From: Paraphysomonas bandaiensis
Lineage: Eukaryota > Chrysophyceae
Assembly: GCA_965644295.1 (NCBI GenBank)
Contig: CBFFRP010000208.1
Coordinates: 62,001 to 126,000, forward strand
DNA length: 64,000 bases
Direction: 5' to 3'
The position numbers were made by a program, and so were the translations under genes. This document shows, piece by piece, positions 1 to 11,101 of the stretch (its first letter is position 1; each line of letters begins with the position of its first letter). The notes beneath the pieces were generated by a model that was given only the letters and a program-made list of their open reading frames with translations, searched no databases and had not been told where the DNA came from.

Positions 1-11
1 TTATATTATAG

Positions 12-394
12 GATAAAATCCGTCCTCTGTGGAGACACTACTATCAGAATACACAAGGACTGATCTTTGTTGTCGACTCTAACGATCGTGATCGTATTGA
101 TGCCGGTGCGTCATCATTTATCATTTCAAAAATATGTAGTTATTGTTTTCTTTAGCACGCGACGAACTTCACAGAATGCTCAATGAAGACGAGCTCCGCG
201 ACTCTATCCTCTTGGTATTCGCCAACAAGCAGGATCTGCCGAACGCGATGAGCGCCGCCGAGATGACTGACAAACTTGGCCTGCACGGACTCCGCCATAG
301 ACAGTGGTATATTCAGGCATGTTGTGCCACCACTGGAGATGGTCTCTACGAAGGGCTTGACTGGCTCTCTGCTACTCTCCAAAAGAGGGCGTAA
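12..394 (+). CDS. ARF1: Arf-family small GTPase (ADP-ribosylation factor), 3' part
   Basis: Exons 12..105 and 156..394; the window opens at the end of an intron, so the 5' exons with the P-loop and switch I lie outside. Arf GTPases recruit COPI and other coats and lipid enzymes to Golgi membranes. The visible protein starts at the [20 protein letters not shown] block right after switch II (the GGQ would be in the preceding exon), then carries [11 protein letters not shown], the guanine-specificity motif NKQD, and the C-terminal [16 protein letters not shown] block, where Arfs usually have CATSG. The frame is continuous across a 50-nt GT-AG intron and ends at TAA. It resembles the Arf1 class more than Arl proteins, but without the N-terminus, including the myristoylated glycine, the subclass is not certain. 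Confidence 0.95.
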
Positions 395-1756
395 TTAATC
401 CTTTGTGATACCTTCTATAGACACCAGGCTTAGAACCCGTACCTTTGAACGTAGTCTTGGTAATCACCTCTGTGGGAGTTTTGTTTATTGTTATAATGTC
501 GGCTAATAATGATGTTGCTTACGATCGGTATGTCATATTATTCTTTTGTGCTTTCATCGGAGCTGCTGCTGGAGTGTACCACATCCAAATATCAAAATTG
601 CCTTCAATTATGATAAGAGATAGTCGTTAGCACATTAGAGCACACAAGAAAAAAATAAATCACTGAAAGCATGAACATAATCAACTGAATATCATTTCAC
701 ACAATGTTAAAATACGTATACTTCCCTAATATCGAACTTACTATCAAACAAAACTGTAAACGGGTATAAGTTACATAGTGTGAAACTAAAGCACCGTAAC
801 CCGCAACGATGATTCAGTTAAAGATTATCAGTGGTTGACGACGCACTTTAAGCCTAATGAAGTATGCAATGTGCACGCAGTAATAGGTAATAGTAACCTG
901 TAATCTATCAGGTCGCTATATCGACTTAACCTTCCTTCGACGATGAATCTAAGGGCTGAGGAAGTATATTCTAGTAGTACTGTAAGGTAGCGTCCTATCG
1001 ATAATATTGCAATACTTTCTAACCGCCCCAGCAATGCAATTGCAATATATTTGTGGGATTAATCAGCAGTACAGTTTGTTTATTTTTTATTATGGCATCG
1101 TACAGTATACAAATTCTTGTTGCAAGTAAGCGTTAATGGATAACAATACCACTACTAATTTTCGCTGATTAGGCACTGCGACAATTGAACCAAAAGCTCA
1201 TGGGTCTTTACCAGACAACATAAAAGTATGTCGTGAGTGTCTCAAAAAGAAGCTACAAATATGGAGGGACCAATTTAGAAGCAGAAGGTAATAAAACATT
1301 CAAGAAATATGTACAGGTATATTGACTGTTTTTCTCTCTCTTATGTCAGTATGTAATTCGAAATGAGCATTGCCTGGTTGCACTTGCTGAGAGTGGTGTT
1401 CTTACTAGTGTTTGTAGATGTGAACGAGGGATTAGAATATTGAGAGCGGTGCATGTAATCTTGATGCTGCTACTAATAACTGGGTAACCAACCACATACT
1501 AGATCTTACTCAGTATATTGTATTGAGTGTGGTCTGATTTCAGTCTACTGTATGTCCTCTTTGTCCCTGTGGGTGTCTCTGGCTGCGCCATAAAACTCCC
1601 TATTCGAAGTCATAGAATGTAAAATCATCGAGATTTGGCTAGAAACCCCCATATTTCTCCAGAATGGTGTTTTTATATTGTAGGAATATCCCTGATTTCC
1701 AGTATGAAAACCAGTTTTCCTGTATGCATTCTGCTATCAATACTCTGTAAGAGTGT
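395..1756. other. Intergenic stretch with an unresolved coding-like segment
   Basis: No complete gene could be built here. From 498 an ATG frame of 44 codons (to 630) encodes a hydrophobic stretch, VILFFCAFIGAAAGVYHI, that could be a tiny membrane protein or chance. Between about 1085 and 1450 several short stretches look coding and are flanked by plausible splice sites: an ATG at 1092, a GTAAGC donor near 1125, and acceptors near 1172 and 1350. They read, for example, as KTFKKYVQ followed by YVIRNEHCLVALAES, but in-frame stops prevent one consistent model. This may be a decayed gene or a gene with splice sites I misjudged. The rest is AT-rich with nothing recognisable. Confidence 0.3.
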
Positions 1757-2786
1757 ATGTATAGATCTGACTGTGCAGGGTATATATGCCCATTACTGGT
1801 AGATTACCCCGCCATGAACTCCTCCTCATGTCATACCAGTGAATCCCCTATCCATACAGTGGTGTTGGTGGGTAAGGTGCCCACTCTGTCAATGACCAAA
1901 ACACGCCTAATTCCCTCTATTGGAGAGCTGTCTACCCTCATGCTGTGTCAGTCGATGATAAAGGACACCCTCTCCTGTGTCTCCTGTCAGGTGATGGAGA
2001 GCTGTGAGCTGGTGTGGTACTTTGCACCCTCATCAGACAGAGACAGAGCGGAGGATCTGCTCAACGCGAGCTCATGTGCTGAGAAGTGGAGAGTAATGCC
2101 AATGCCTGATGTTTGTGGACTCCGATCAACGAGTTTGACAGATCTGTTAAAGTATGCTCTTCTCAATATTCCAGATAAGAGAAGGTTACTTACTGACATT
2201 TGTTGATACTGGTAATGTGTGTGAAGTTGTAGCTGTACACTGATCGGAAGTGACACTCCCCACCTTCCTTTTGATGAAATCGCAAGAGGACAAAAATACG
2301 CTGAGAATGGTCAATGTTACATATGTCCAGGTGAAAAATATCTTCTTTGTTTATCTGTTTCCCATGCTAATGTCGAATGATATAGCTGAAGATGGCGGGT
2401 ACGTATTGCTGACAGTTCCTCTTTCAAGCGAGTTACAAAAGTGCTCCCTATTTGATGAAGTATATCAGAATCATATGTATTTCTCTTTGTCACTACTGTG
2501 ATACATATTCTGTAGGTGGAATGGTCGTCGCCAAATACTTTAACCACGCAGATTCAGGCCTTAGAGAGATCTGGTTATTGTTCTAAAATGCACCGACGAT
2601 GTACAGTGTAACAATTTCATAGGTTTCAGTGTCATCGTTGGAAATACGTACAGAGACGTGGATGATATAGATGACCTTCGTTGGCTCTGGGAGCGGCGCC
2701 AAATGCACATAGCAGATAAGAGTGTGAGTCCAAAGGAAGTACGCCGTGCACATTTTAACTGTCCTTCAGGTAGACGACAAATATAG
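1757..2786 (+). CDS. DUF2064 / TIGR04282-type glycosyltransferase-like protein
   Basis: Five exons: 1757..2184, 2233..2330, 2386..2459, 2516..2573, 2623..2786 (273 aa); introns 48, 55, 56 and 49 nt. The protein shows the DUF2064 signature order: a GT-A-like N-terminus with VLVGKVP...TKTRLIPSIG, a CQSMIKDTL helix, then TLIGSDTPHLP, EDGGYVLL, the FDEVEWSSPNTL block, and RDVDDIDDL near the C-terminus. These match the conserved VKTRLAP, GSDCPTL, EDGGYYLLGL, WSTP and DVDTPEDL blocks of the family, which is best known from bacteria. The family has a nucleotide-diphospho-sugar transferase fold; the substrate is unknown. An ATG at 1815 could be the real start. No signal peptide is evident. The spread of family blocks over five spliced exons shows it is a resident nuclear gene, not contamination. 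Confidence 0.85.
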
Positions 2787-3700
2787 CAGTACACCATGTC
2801 AAACTTTAGCAGTGTTAGAAGATATATTTTTGAGGGCTGATGTATAGATAATCATCGAAACTAGGTTAAGCACCATGTGGGTTTCGCTGTATGCTACTAT
2901 GGTTACAGAGATATATGAGGTGCATCACTTGTATATTGAGAAGATTATATGTGCATTATTGTGTGCCATCGAGTTTATATAGAAATAATAATTTGCACCC
3001 CCCTACGCCGTATTGAAGGTTTTGTAGAATGTATATATGTCAACTAAATTAATTGGTTTTTAAAATGATAATTTCAATTAATTGTCTGGCTTAATTTTAT
3101 ATCCTCTTGAGATGTATAGCTACTGATCATAGGTACAAATGTACAAACGCATTTATCTGTTAGCAAAGAAGCTTCGATGTATGTGCACAGTCACTTTATC
3201 ATTTTATTTATCATAATTGCGCGACAGTATAAGCCTCAGCACACAAGAAAAATAAATTGTAAATATAGTCGTAACGCACAGCTGATTGCTTCAAAATATT
3301 CAACTGATAATAAGACTTTCACACATAGTTAATAATAGCAATTATTATTGTTGGATACATGATACATGTCACCTGTCACCGAGTAATTGTTACGCACTAC
3401 GCAGGCCTGGCCTGGTAGTCAACTCCGCAATCCATTTTGTGCATCTTTATCACTCGCGTATACTCTGTAAGTGCTTGGTCGTAAGCTGATTAGGCTATAG
3501 TAATGGGCTAATTTGGGTTGTGTATTGTGTAGTATAATACCATTGCATATACGTGCATCATCATATGATCACTTCGTCGATATATGGATCAAGGAGAGAT
3601 TGCATGGCAATAAGTAATCTTAATGTTATAAAGAGCTAACCTAGGAAGAGAAATCCATAGTACATTAAAATATCCATAGTCTATTAAAATATAGTGTATG
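2787..3700. other. Repeat-bearing spacer between DUF2064 and RbfA genes
   Basis: AT-rich tail-to-tail spacer without a credible gene. It contains one copy of a low-copy repeat (about 3061-3420) also found near 18541. Confidence 0.6.
3061..3420 (+). repeat. Low-copy AT-rich repeat family 2, copy 1
   Basis: This segment and 18541-19035 share the same order of motifs: an AATGATAATTT start, then GATGTATAGCTACTGATCAT, TACAAA, GATGTATG with GCACA, ATTTTAT with AATCATAATTG, CAGT...ATAAG, GCAC.CAAGA, TTATTATTGTTGG, CATCTGTCACC-like and TAATTGTTA. Identity is patchy, with indels, as expected for old copies. No coding capacity or clear terminal inverted repeats were seen. Confidence 0.6.
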
Positions 3701-4528
3701 CTACTCACTGTCGACCTTCCCATTTTTCAGTCTCCACACATCTATAGGAACACGCCCGGCGCCACCATTCACACCTTTATCAGTCTCTTCGTCGTCGTTA
3801 TCATTCTTATTGTCAGTTTCTGAGTACCATTTCTTTTGCATCTCCCTACGAGCATCCTCTTCTCGTCGCCACTCTTCCATCGCAATTGCAAACGTTTCTT
3901 CTTTAGATAGCTCATTTCCAGGTGGTGCGAAAAATACTCTAGGCACTCGTCGGAGTTCCATATGTCGCATTATATAAGTTCTAAACTTAGACTCATTTTT
4001 CTGGAGTATAGCAGTGGTCTTCGAGTATATTCGTTCCTTGATTTCATCGCCTTCACTTTCCTCATGTTTCGCATAAAACTCTTTAACAAAACCCTCCAGT
4101 AAATCGGATCCCCAGACTACATCAACATGACTCAAATCTCGGTTTACTTTTACACGCTTTATATTCACAACATTCGATGTCTCTGGAATATCTTTAAATA
4201 TTCCGTACAGAGAGTTTGAGGACAGCGCGTCTTCTAGTAGTTCAGTTATCTCACATGATGTGGTCTCCATCGCTCCAATCTCAGAGGGATGCAACTCATT
4301 TCTAGATCGACCTTCCAGTCTCTTACGCAGTTTCGTTCTTGCTGATTTCTGTAAAGCCGATTCATTCGATATGTTCTTATCTAGTTGAGCAGTGAGACTA
4401 TTAGAGAGAGGAGTGGATCGCTGATGACCAGACATCAATCGACAAGACACAACTAACACACATCTATCTCCGATACGAGACAGAGAAGTCAGAGATTTGC
4501 TACAGGGGACTAACTGTCTTGCAAACAT
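3701..4528 (-). CDS. RBFA: Ribosome-binding factor A (RbfA) domain protein, probably mitochondrial
   Basis: Single exon, 275 aa. RbfA binds the small ribosomal subunit late in assembly and helps mature the 3' region of its rRNA. The central region has VVNIKRVKVNRDLSHVDVVW, the typical KH-like RbfA strand, followed by an insert and then KNESKFRTYIMRHMELRRVPRVFF, the family's R..L...L.LR.VP.L.F helix and strand. The N-terminus from the chosen start (MFARQLVPCSKSLTSLSRIG) is basic, rich in serine and lacks acids, as in mitochondrial presequences. The open frame extends upstream through a (TA)n tract encoding YIYIYI, so I start at the ATG just downstream of it. The tail is acidic (DNDDEETDKG). 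It is longer than bacterial RbfA because of the presequence, an insert within the domain and the tail. Confidence 0.85.
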   Translation of the reverse strand: MFARQLVPCSKSLTSLSRIGDRCVLVVSCRLMSGHQRSTPLSNSLTAQLDKNISNESALQKSARTKLRKRLEGRSRNELHPSEIGAMETTSCEITELLEDALSSNSLYGIFKDIPETSNVVNIKRVKVNRDLSHVDVVWGSDLLEGFVKEFYAKHEESEGDEIKERIYSKTTAILQKNESKFRTYIMRHMELRRVPRVFFAPPGNELSKEETFAIAMEEWRREEDARREMQKKWYSETDNKNDNDDEETDKGVNGGAGRVPIDVWRLKNGKVDSE

Positions 4529-4547
4529 TACTGCGACTGGTATGTGA

Positions 4548-4581
<34 letters not shown>

Positions 4582-6102
4582 ATCCCTCAGAACACTCCTC
4601 TACAGGAGCCGGAATTGTATGCGTGAGACTCCTGGACACACACATCTCGACATCACTGGCATGTACTGCTGTATATGCAGTATATACGTATTCCTATACC
4701 CTAGAATACGTTGTGTGGGGTGCGTGTGGCATGCCTGGTATGGTATATCGATAGGCCGTATGAGGTGGGCTGTGGACAGGTGGGGCCATCGCTATCACAC
4801 CATCACAGTGTTGAATCTTAACAACACAGCCATCACATCACCATCTTGGATGATCTGACCTTAGAGATCACTCCACTGCCCCACCCGTGTTGGCCTTCTC
4901 ATAGCTTCGCATGACTGTGTATGTACATGCATGGCTTAGCCAGTCCCTCTGAGCGCTGCGGATGCTCGTAGTTATGTATGGCCATGCAAGTACATACAAA
5001 TAATACGCTATGTATAGCTTAGTTTAATCTGCGCCACGACAACACCACCGTACACCCTGTAGTAGGACAGTTAAGATCACAGTCCGTGCTATGATCAGTG
5101 TGGTTAAGAGTGTGGCCACGAGCACGATATGTGAGGTTATCACTACGAGCAATAGAGCTGCTAGATGGTTTATGGGATTAACTTTCATAAGAATAGTACA
5201 AGTACAATGAGCAAATAGCGATCAAAAAGTACTTACGATATGAAGATATTACACATACGCTATAGCAGTTTTGTATCTTGTAACACTAAATGAAACAAAC
5301 TACAACTTTTATTACCGAGTAGTTTATTATATGCTTGGTTCAATATTGATGAAATAGTACTGTCAATTCAGAATATTTGCAACACTGTGAATACCACACT
5401 TTTTGATAATACATATCTCCTACTTCAGCGCAACAACAAGATAATTCTACAACTTTATTTATAAGTATTTCTTTAAAATATGCCGTTGTTATATTACACT
5501 TTTCTTTTCTACCTCCATAGTCCTGTTTACTATTTTATGTTGTTATGTATAGTAAATAGGAATGGTGTAGAAACTAGAAACAGATATTGGATTTGTAAGT
5601 TTGCACCTATATTCAGTAGCTATACAGCGTAAGGTACTAACTATAAAATTAAGCCAGCAAATTAAGTAGCAACATGAAGCAATAATAATTCCGTTATCAT
5701 TTTTTAAACCAATTGTTATGTAAGTCTGCTTGGGGCCCTTGGTTCGTCGTTGCGTGTGTGGAGCATTTCTTATGGAAATACCTTTCAACATTTGAAACAT
5801 CTGATTTTATTATTTTAAGTTGCTTGTACAGCCCATTGCATTAACTGCAAGATACTACACATGCAATGAGTATAGAAACAACGGTCTACAGTGTTGACCC
5901 ATGACAGGACTACAAACTACATCAGGCACAAAGCGTCTTAGAGTACAAGAATCAACACGTATTTATATGTTATAAGGAGAGGATACGAGCTGCAAAATAT
6001 TACAATCATACAGACGACTTCTATTCCGACGCCGCTCTCCACTGGTTAATAACAGGGGTATGGACATAAACGCTACAATTCAAACCAGAACAAAGTGACT
6101 TG
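4529..6102. other. Spacer upstream of RbfA; TA microsatellite, palindromic motif, otherwise empty
   Basis: A (TA)n tract lies at 4549-4573, only about 20 bp upstream of the RbfA ATG. The segment 4666-4687 reads CTGCTGTATATGCAGTATAT, the promoter-type palindromic motif seen elsewhere in the window. From about 4800 to 6100 I see no gene: frames are short and no family motif appears. Confidence 0.5.
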
Positions 6103-7012
6103 TCAGATTCCTGCTTTAAACGACTTCGCGACTTCCCTGTCAGCTTTATTAGTGTTAATTGCCTTCACAGCCTTGAGTTCTTTAATAAGTGATCTTTCCA
6201 AAAGAGTATCAGGTCCTTCTGCCGCGATAAGCTGCCTGATTTGCTCCTCGTATGCCTGGTACAATATAATAATGCCTTGTACGTACACACCAGCACACGT
6301 ACCTGCACACAGAGATCTTTCAGCTCTGCGCTGCTCTTTTTGCTCAAGTTTCGCAGGGAAGGACATGTAGACATATCTCTTTGATCTACAATAGCGCCCA
6401 TGTTATCCATCTGCTCAGCACAAAATATAAATAGAGGTTCCAAAGTGTGAAGCATAATGTACTACTTACTGATGTGCAGACAAACACTCCAGGAAACCCC
6501 TCCAATGGTTCATAGCCCTCTCCAGGGCACGCATCCAGTGAAGCTTCGTCTGGCCAGGAAATAGCGTACCACCACCGCACTAACAGCCGCTGTACGAGGT
6601 TGCCCTTTGTAGTCTGGTAGAAACTCTCTGGTATGGTGGAGGAGGCCATGGGATCACCCTTCATTGCCTTCACTACACTAGGTTTCGACTTGTCAGGTCG
6701 TTTCGAAGCCGCCGAAGTAGATTTAGCAGAAGTGCTCGAGTTCGATACCTTCGACTGAGACTTACGGCTAGCCGCAGAGGCAGTCGCAGCTGCAGGTTTG
6801 GTGTTCTTAGCCTGCTGCTTCCTCTTCACAAGCTCCGCTACAGGTATATCATCTTCATCATCATCATCATGCGTGACAGGCTCCTTCTTTACAGCTACAC
6901 CACGCCTCCGAAGCATTTCAGCAATAGGTATATCATCATCACTGTCTGACCACGAGGGAGTCGTGGGCTCTACTTTGACTTTCTTTGTAGGGGGCTGTGC
7001 TGGGTCAGACAT
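6103..7012 (-). CDS. Conserved-looking nuclear protein of unknown function
   Basis: Exons on the minus strand: 7012..6470, 6410..6303, 6255..6103 (267 aa; introns 59 and 47 nt, all phase 0). I do not recognise the family. The N-terminus has a basic PTKKVKVE nuclear-localisation-like motif, then two copies of an acidic-then-helical unit, DDDIPIAEMLRRR and EDDIPVAELVKRK, followed by a Ser/Lys/Ala-rich linker. The C-terminal half looks like a folded domain: FYQTTKGNLVQRLLVRWWYA, GYEPLEGFPGVFVCTS, GAIVDQRDMSTCPSLRNLSKK, SSAELKDLCVQAYEEQIRQL, then a charged helix. The Trp/Gly-rich GFPGVFV and RDMSTCPSLRNL stretches suggest a conserved module. It is head-to-head with the PP2A B'' gene. A chromatin- or transcription-related role is only a guess from the acidic, NLS-bearing tail. 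Confidence 0.75.
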
Positions 7013-7600
7013 CGTATGATTCTATCACCCGGATCAAGCTACTATTGGATGGGTGAGCTGTGTGCACTATGATGATGGAGAGGAGATGCCTTTGTTTGCA
7101 CCGTTAGCAGACTATACACATACATGTATATGCTGTATATATATGTGTATATATGTACACGGTACATTGCTATACAGTTCATACCTATACACATACTACA
7201 TACGCTGATACGCAGATCCACTGCGTACTGCTGTACACAGCGCAGTACATGGACTTCATATCCAGACATACGCAGAAAGACAACACTCATATTTGAAATA
7301 GAGACGGTATTCTGCTGATACAGTGGAATACAGTCAATGAATACCTCCAACTGCAAACTGTATACCACTATATAGAGTACAACAGTATACGTACAGCAGT
7401 ACAACAGTGCAGCAGTACTTGCGAGGAGTAGGAGAGTACATGGTGCTGTATGTATTGCTGTGTGTATACCATGGAGGTCTATATATACACAGCACACTGC
7501 TGTGGATCAAGAAATATACACATACATATATCTCAACTAGAAACTCATCAACAACACCCTCATCCATCCGCCCACTCTCCTCCATTCTCTCCCCCATAAA
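7013..7600. promoter_or_regulatory. Divergent promoter: unknown nuclear protein / PP2A B''
   Basis: 588-bp head-to-head spacer full of TATATG tracts and repeated GTATAC, CTGTATAC and GCAGTAC words (for example 7351-7421 and 7438-7472). Open frames here contain only TATA- and GTA-derived low-complexity peptides and are not genes. Confidence 0.5.
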
Positions 7601-9677
7601 ATGCAAGATATTCAGAGCTCTTCATTCGATCTGGACGGACTGAATATGTGCATATCTTCCCTTCAGTTGAGTGGGTTTCCATCAGCTAAGATTAAAGTAG
7701 ATGAGCTTCTCTTGGAGTGGATTAACATAAATGACACCGGAAAAATTATTGATTTTTTACTTGAAGAAGCTTCATCCAGGACATCTGACGGACACAGCAT
7801 ACCGGCCCCTCCTGATATCCAGAACAGCACTCCTCCGCCCCGATCACCTTCAAACAATCGATCGCCTAAGAAACGACTCCAGTCTGAGATATCTAATGCA
7901 CCGGAGAAGACAAAAGGCGAAAAATTGGATCTATCTATTGATAAGGGTTCGGAATCTGAGGATAGTAGTTCTGCACAGACGACACGTCGCCGGTCGAACA
8001 TTGACACGATTCCTGTGTTCTATGTGCGTGGCCGGGGCCACCGCTCGAGGAAGCCCATAGTAGAGGACCAGCTTATGCTTAAACTCACCGAGATAGAGTC
8101 ATACTTCAAAGCTTATCCTTCCGGTATCCCATTTGCGAACTTCGTTCATATAACGAAAGGTTTGTGCGGACTACCGTCTTTCTTTAACCTGCCCCTTTGT
8201 CGACGTATCACCCAACTTTACCCTCCTGCTGCTAACCCTTCTGAAAAGTCCAGCGGGTCCCGACAGAATCGACAGCCTGCAGCTGCAGCAGGGATGGGTA
8301 CCGGGCGCATCACCTTGAAGATGTTTCTCCAGTTTTGGCAGGCAGAGATGGAACCCTTCGACAGATACGAAAGATTTTTTCGACTGATCAAGCAGCCAAC
8401 CCCTGGTGTGGACTACATCGCTAAGGATGATTTTGTTCCCTTTATACAAGAACTTCTTCATTTTCACCCAGGGTTGGAGTTTCTTGAGAGTCATGATGAA
8501 TTTCAACGGAAGTACGCTCTGACAGTTATCGCCCGCATATTCTTCAAAGTTAATCTCTCACGTACTGGACGACTATCACTCCGGGAAGTGCGAGGTTCGA
8601 ATATAGCGGCAGAATTTATGCACGTCGACGAAGAGACGGATATCAACCGTGTGGTAGAGTATTTTTCATATGAACATTTTTATGTGTTGTATTGCCGGTT
8701 CTTCGAGCTCGATGCTGACAAGGACTCCAAATTATCAAGAGACGACCTCCTCAAGTATGGAGAGCATGCTCTCTCTGAAGCCATTGTTGACAGGCAATAG
8801 ATCATGCACTTCCTCAGTCACTGTATTTGTAATTTTATGAATTCAGAGTTTTTCAGGTTGGATGTCGGGCATTTTCAGATGGAAAAGAGGGCGGCTATAA
8901 TGCTGGTGGCATGACGTACTCAGATTTTGTGTACTTCATGTTGGCAGAAGAGGATAAAACCAGTGAGGCCTCACTTTCCTACTGGTTTGCATGTTGCGAC
9001 CTGGATAGCAATGGTGTTATCACTCCTGATGAGCTGCGGTACTTTTACCGCTCGCAGCTGCACCGGATAGCTAGTCTGGTGCGTGCTTTTTTCCCGTTTG
9101 CCTTGTTCTATGTACACATATATATATATATTGTATATCTCCTTAACTGTGTTTTTGGTGTTGTATAATTATAGGGCCAAGAAACCGTCAGTTTTGCAGA
9201 TGTCATGTGCCAAATGATCGATATGATTTCCCCGAATGATGAAAGGGCCATCACTCTGAAGGATCTCCTTCGACCCAGCAAACGAGCATACAGCGGTGAG
9301 CATATTCGATTAATGCGGTGTATTTCACAATTTGATATGTAGGCGTACTCTTTGATGTACTGTTTAACCTCCACAAATTCATGAGATTTGAGGCGCGGGA
9401 TCCATTTCAAGAGAAACAGCGCCGAGAGGATATGTTCCAGTGCGATTGGGACCGCTTCGCTCACATTGAGTATCATCGACTTGCTGCCGAAGAGGAAGAG
9501 GGTTATGATTCGAGTATGGACGTGGATATTGGAGAGGAGGGAAAAAGGCACCAAGCTGACATGTCAGCGGACTCTGATTGGCTAATAGATGATGACGACG
9601 ATGACGATGATGACCTTGTACTTTCCCGCAGTATGGAGAAGAGAGGTGCAAAGGGATCTAAAGGAGTAGGTAGGTAG
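7601..9677 (+). CDS. PPP2R3: Protein phosphatase 2A regulatory subunit B'' (PPP2R3/PR72 type)
   Basis: Exons 7601..8793, 8847..9078, 9175..9295, 9343..9677 (626 aa). B'' subunits bind the PP2A scaffold and catalytic dimer and make it calcium-responsive. After a disordered Ser/Pro-rich N-terminus comes the family core: IPVFYVRGRG, GLPSFFNLPLCRRI, PFDRYERFFRLI, ALTVIARIFFKVN, then a canonical EF-hand (DADKDSKLSRDD), a second one (DLDSNGVITPDE), FADVMCQMIDMI, ITLKDL, the F.VLFNL.KF block and DWDRFAHIEYHRL before an acidic tail. Both EF loops keep the liganding Asp/Glu. The first intron (8794-8846) appears to use a GC donor: CAG|GC...CAG restores the frame to IVDRVFQVGCRAF, and no GT donor near it does. 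The other introns are GT-AG. Confidence 0.95.
8794..8846 (+). other. GC-AG intron in the PP2A B'' gene
   Basis: 53 nt. The exon ends GAC AG, followed by GCAATAG. Without splicing the frame stops at TAG eight bases downstream. Joining to A-GTT-TTT at 8847 gives the conserved DR-F stretch of B'' subunits. Confidence 0.65.
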
Positions 9678-11101
9678 GGGTGGCTCAGTTCGATATGAAA
9701 TAGTGTTTGAATGCGTGTTTTGTGAAAGAACTTGCCGGCTCATGAATTGTACTTGTAATTCGATCGCCTCGTTCCTGGTTTATTATTCATACTTGTAGTA
9801 GCTAGTAATTACTATTAAGAATAATCATCGTGGAGAGATAACTTATCTGGTTGGGATCTATTATTGGACCCAGTTATTGGGTGTAAAATTGGTCAGCCTG
9901 TTGAGCTTTGCTTATTTGTGATATTAAAAGGTGTATTATTGTGAGGTATTCGATTTAAGGTATGCAGTAGATAAAAATGTAGTTAATTATGTGAATTACG
10001 AGTTTTGTTAGAGAAACTGAAATAAATAAGAATTACTGCTGCTTGTAGTGAATGTCTTCTTTTAGCAATATAGGCGTGTAAAAGTCAGAACTAATGTAGC
10101 ATTGCAATTGAACTAGCTAGTGCTTAACTCTGATATTCTACTATTTTGCGCTACGAAAGCTGCTTGTGTGCCACCGCAAGGTGTAACCACTTTCGCTCTA
10201 TAGCTCTAAAGCAAACGCAGTGTGCAAAAGCAGAATGTTGAGTTATGTATATGGGAGGATAGTGTTCCGAAAGGGAAAGCAAGATGGTGCGAGGTAGAGG
10301 TATAGAATCTGTAGTGTCTCAGGGCGCAGATTGCAGTGTATAAGTTGGACGTATATAGAGTTGGCGGAGTCATCTACGTTGGGGCTCTCGTTGTAATATT
10401 CAGTGAAAGATATATCTTCGTACTTCGTATTAGAGTTAGTAGAAGGTAAATTGTATTAAGTTTCAGATAAGGAATAAAGCCTAATAGTAAAACAGCAAGA
10501 CTAATCACATAAAAATGTATCTTGTACAGTCTTGTTATTTATATTGTCCATTAATAATTTAGTCAATTCTTATGTTATTGTGCCTTGTTGATTACACGCA
10601 TACACGCATGTAATATATTATGTTAAGAGGTATAAGTGAATTAGTGAATCTTTACAGAAATAATTAGTGAGATATCAGATCGTATCTATTTGTCTTTCTG
10701 ATATTCAACTGTCTAAGATATGATAATGTTGATTGGTAGTTGAGGGAATATAAATATAAATGTAGCGAATATCAATGAATGACGAGGGAAGTTGTAAGTA
10801 ATATATATTATTACGAATTGACTATTGTGTGAGTTCAAGTTATATCACCATTCTAATATGTCCAATTGTTTACTAACAACACTAAAGTCAACAGCTAATT
10901 CTACTGTTACTCCTCTAGTAACTACGAATTACCCTATAGGGAATTGATCTGACATTATAGATGATTGGCACTTGTGTACAACCTACACAACGCAAAAAAG
11001 ATATACTATGTATCCAACAAATACGCAAATGATTTGATATATTAATTAGATGGATCTATATGTGTGTCGTTATTTATTCTTGCAGACAGCAGGGTTCCAC
11101 G
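9678..11101. other. Convergent spacer with a structured-repeat copy
   Basis: Tail-to-tail spacer between PP2A B'' and DNAJC25. It holds a minus-strand 3' part of the interspersed element (10045-10240). The remainder is AT-rich with no credible gene. Confidence 0.6.
10045..10240 (-). repeat. Structured interspersed element, copy 1 (3' part)
   Basis: On the minus strand it carries the element's structured core (10149-10199) followed by the AGCACTAGCTAGTT, CACGCCTAT and CATTCACTAC tail. The outer stem is a perfect CGAAAG/CTTTCG pair. The GTGA-loop hairpin is damaged by a small deletion. Confidence 0.7.

Noticed and set aside
1085-1450. Small multi-exon gene
   Set aside because: Coding-like pieces exist but no splice combination gives one open frame; kept only as an unresolved segment.
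7042-7497. 151-codon minus-strand frame in the divergent promoter
   Set aside because: Cys/Tyr-rich low-complexity translation of TATA/GTA repeats, between two well-supported gene starts.
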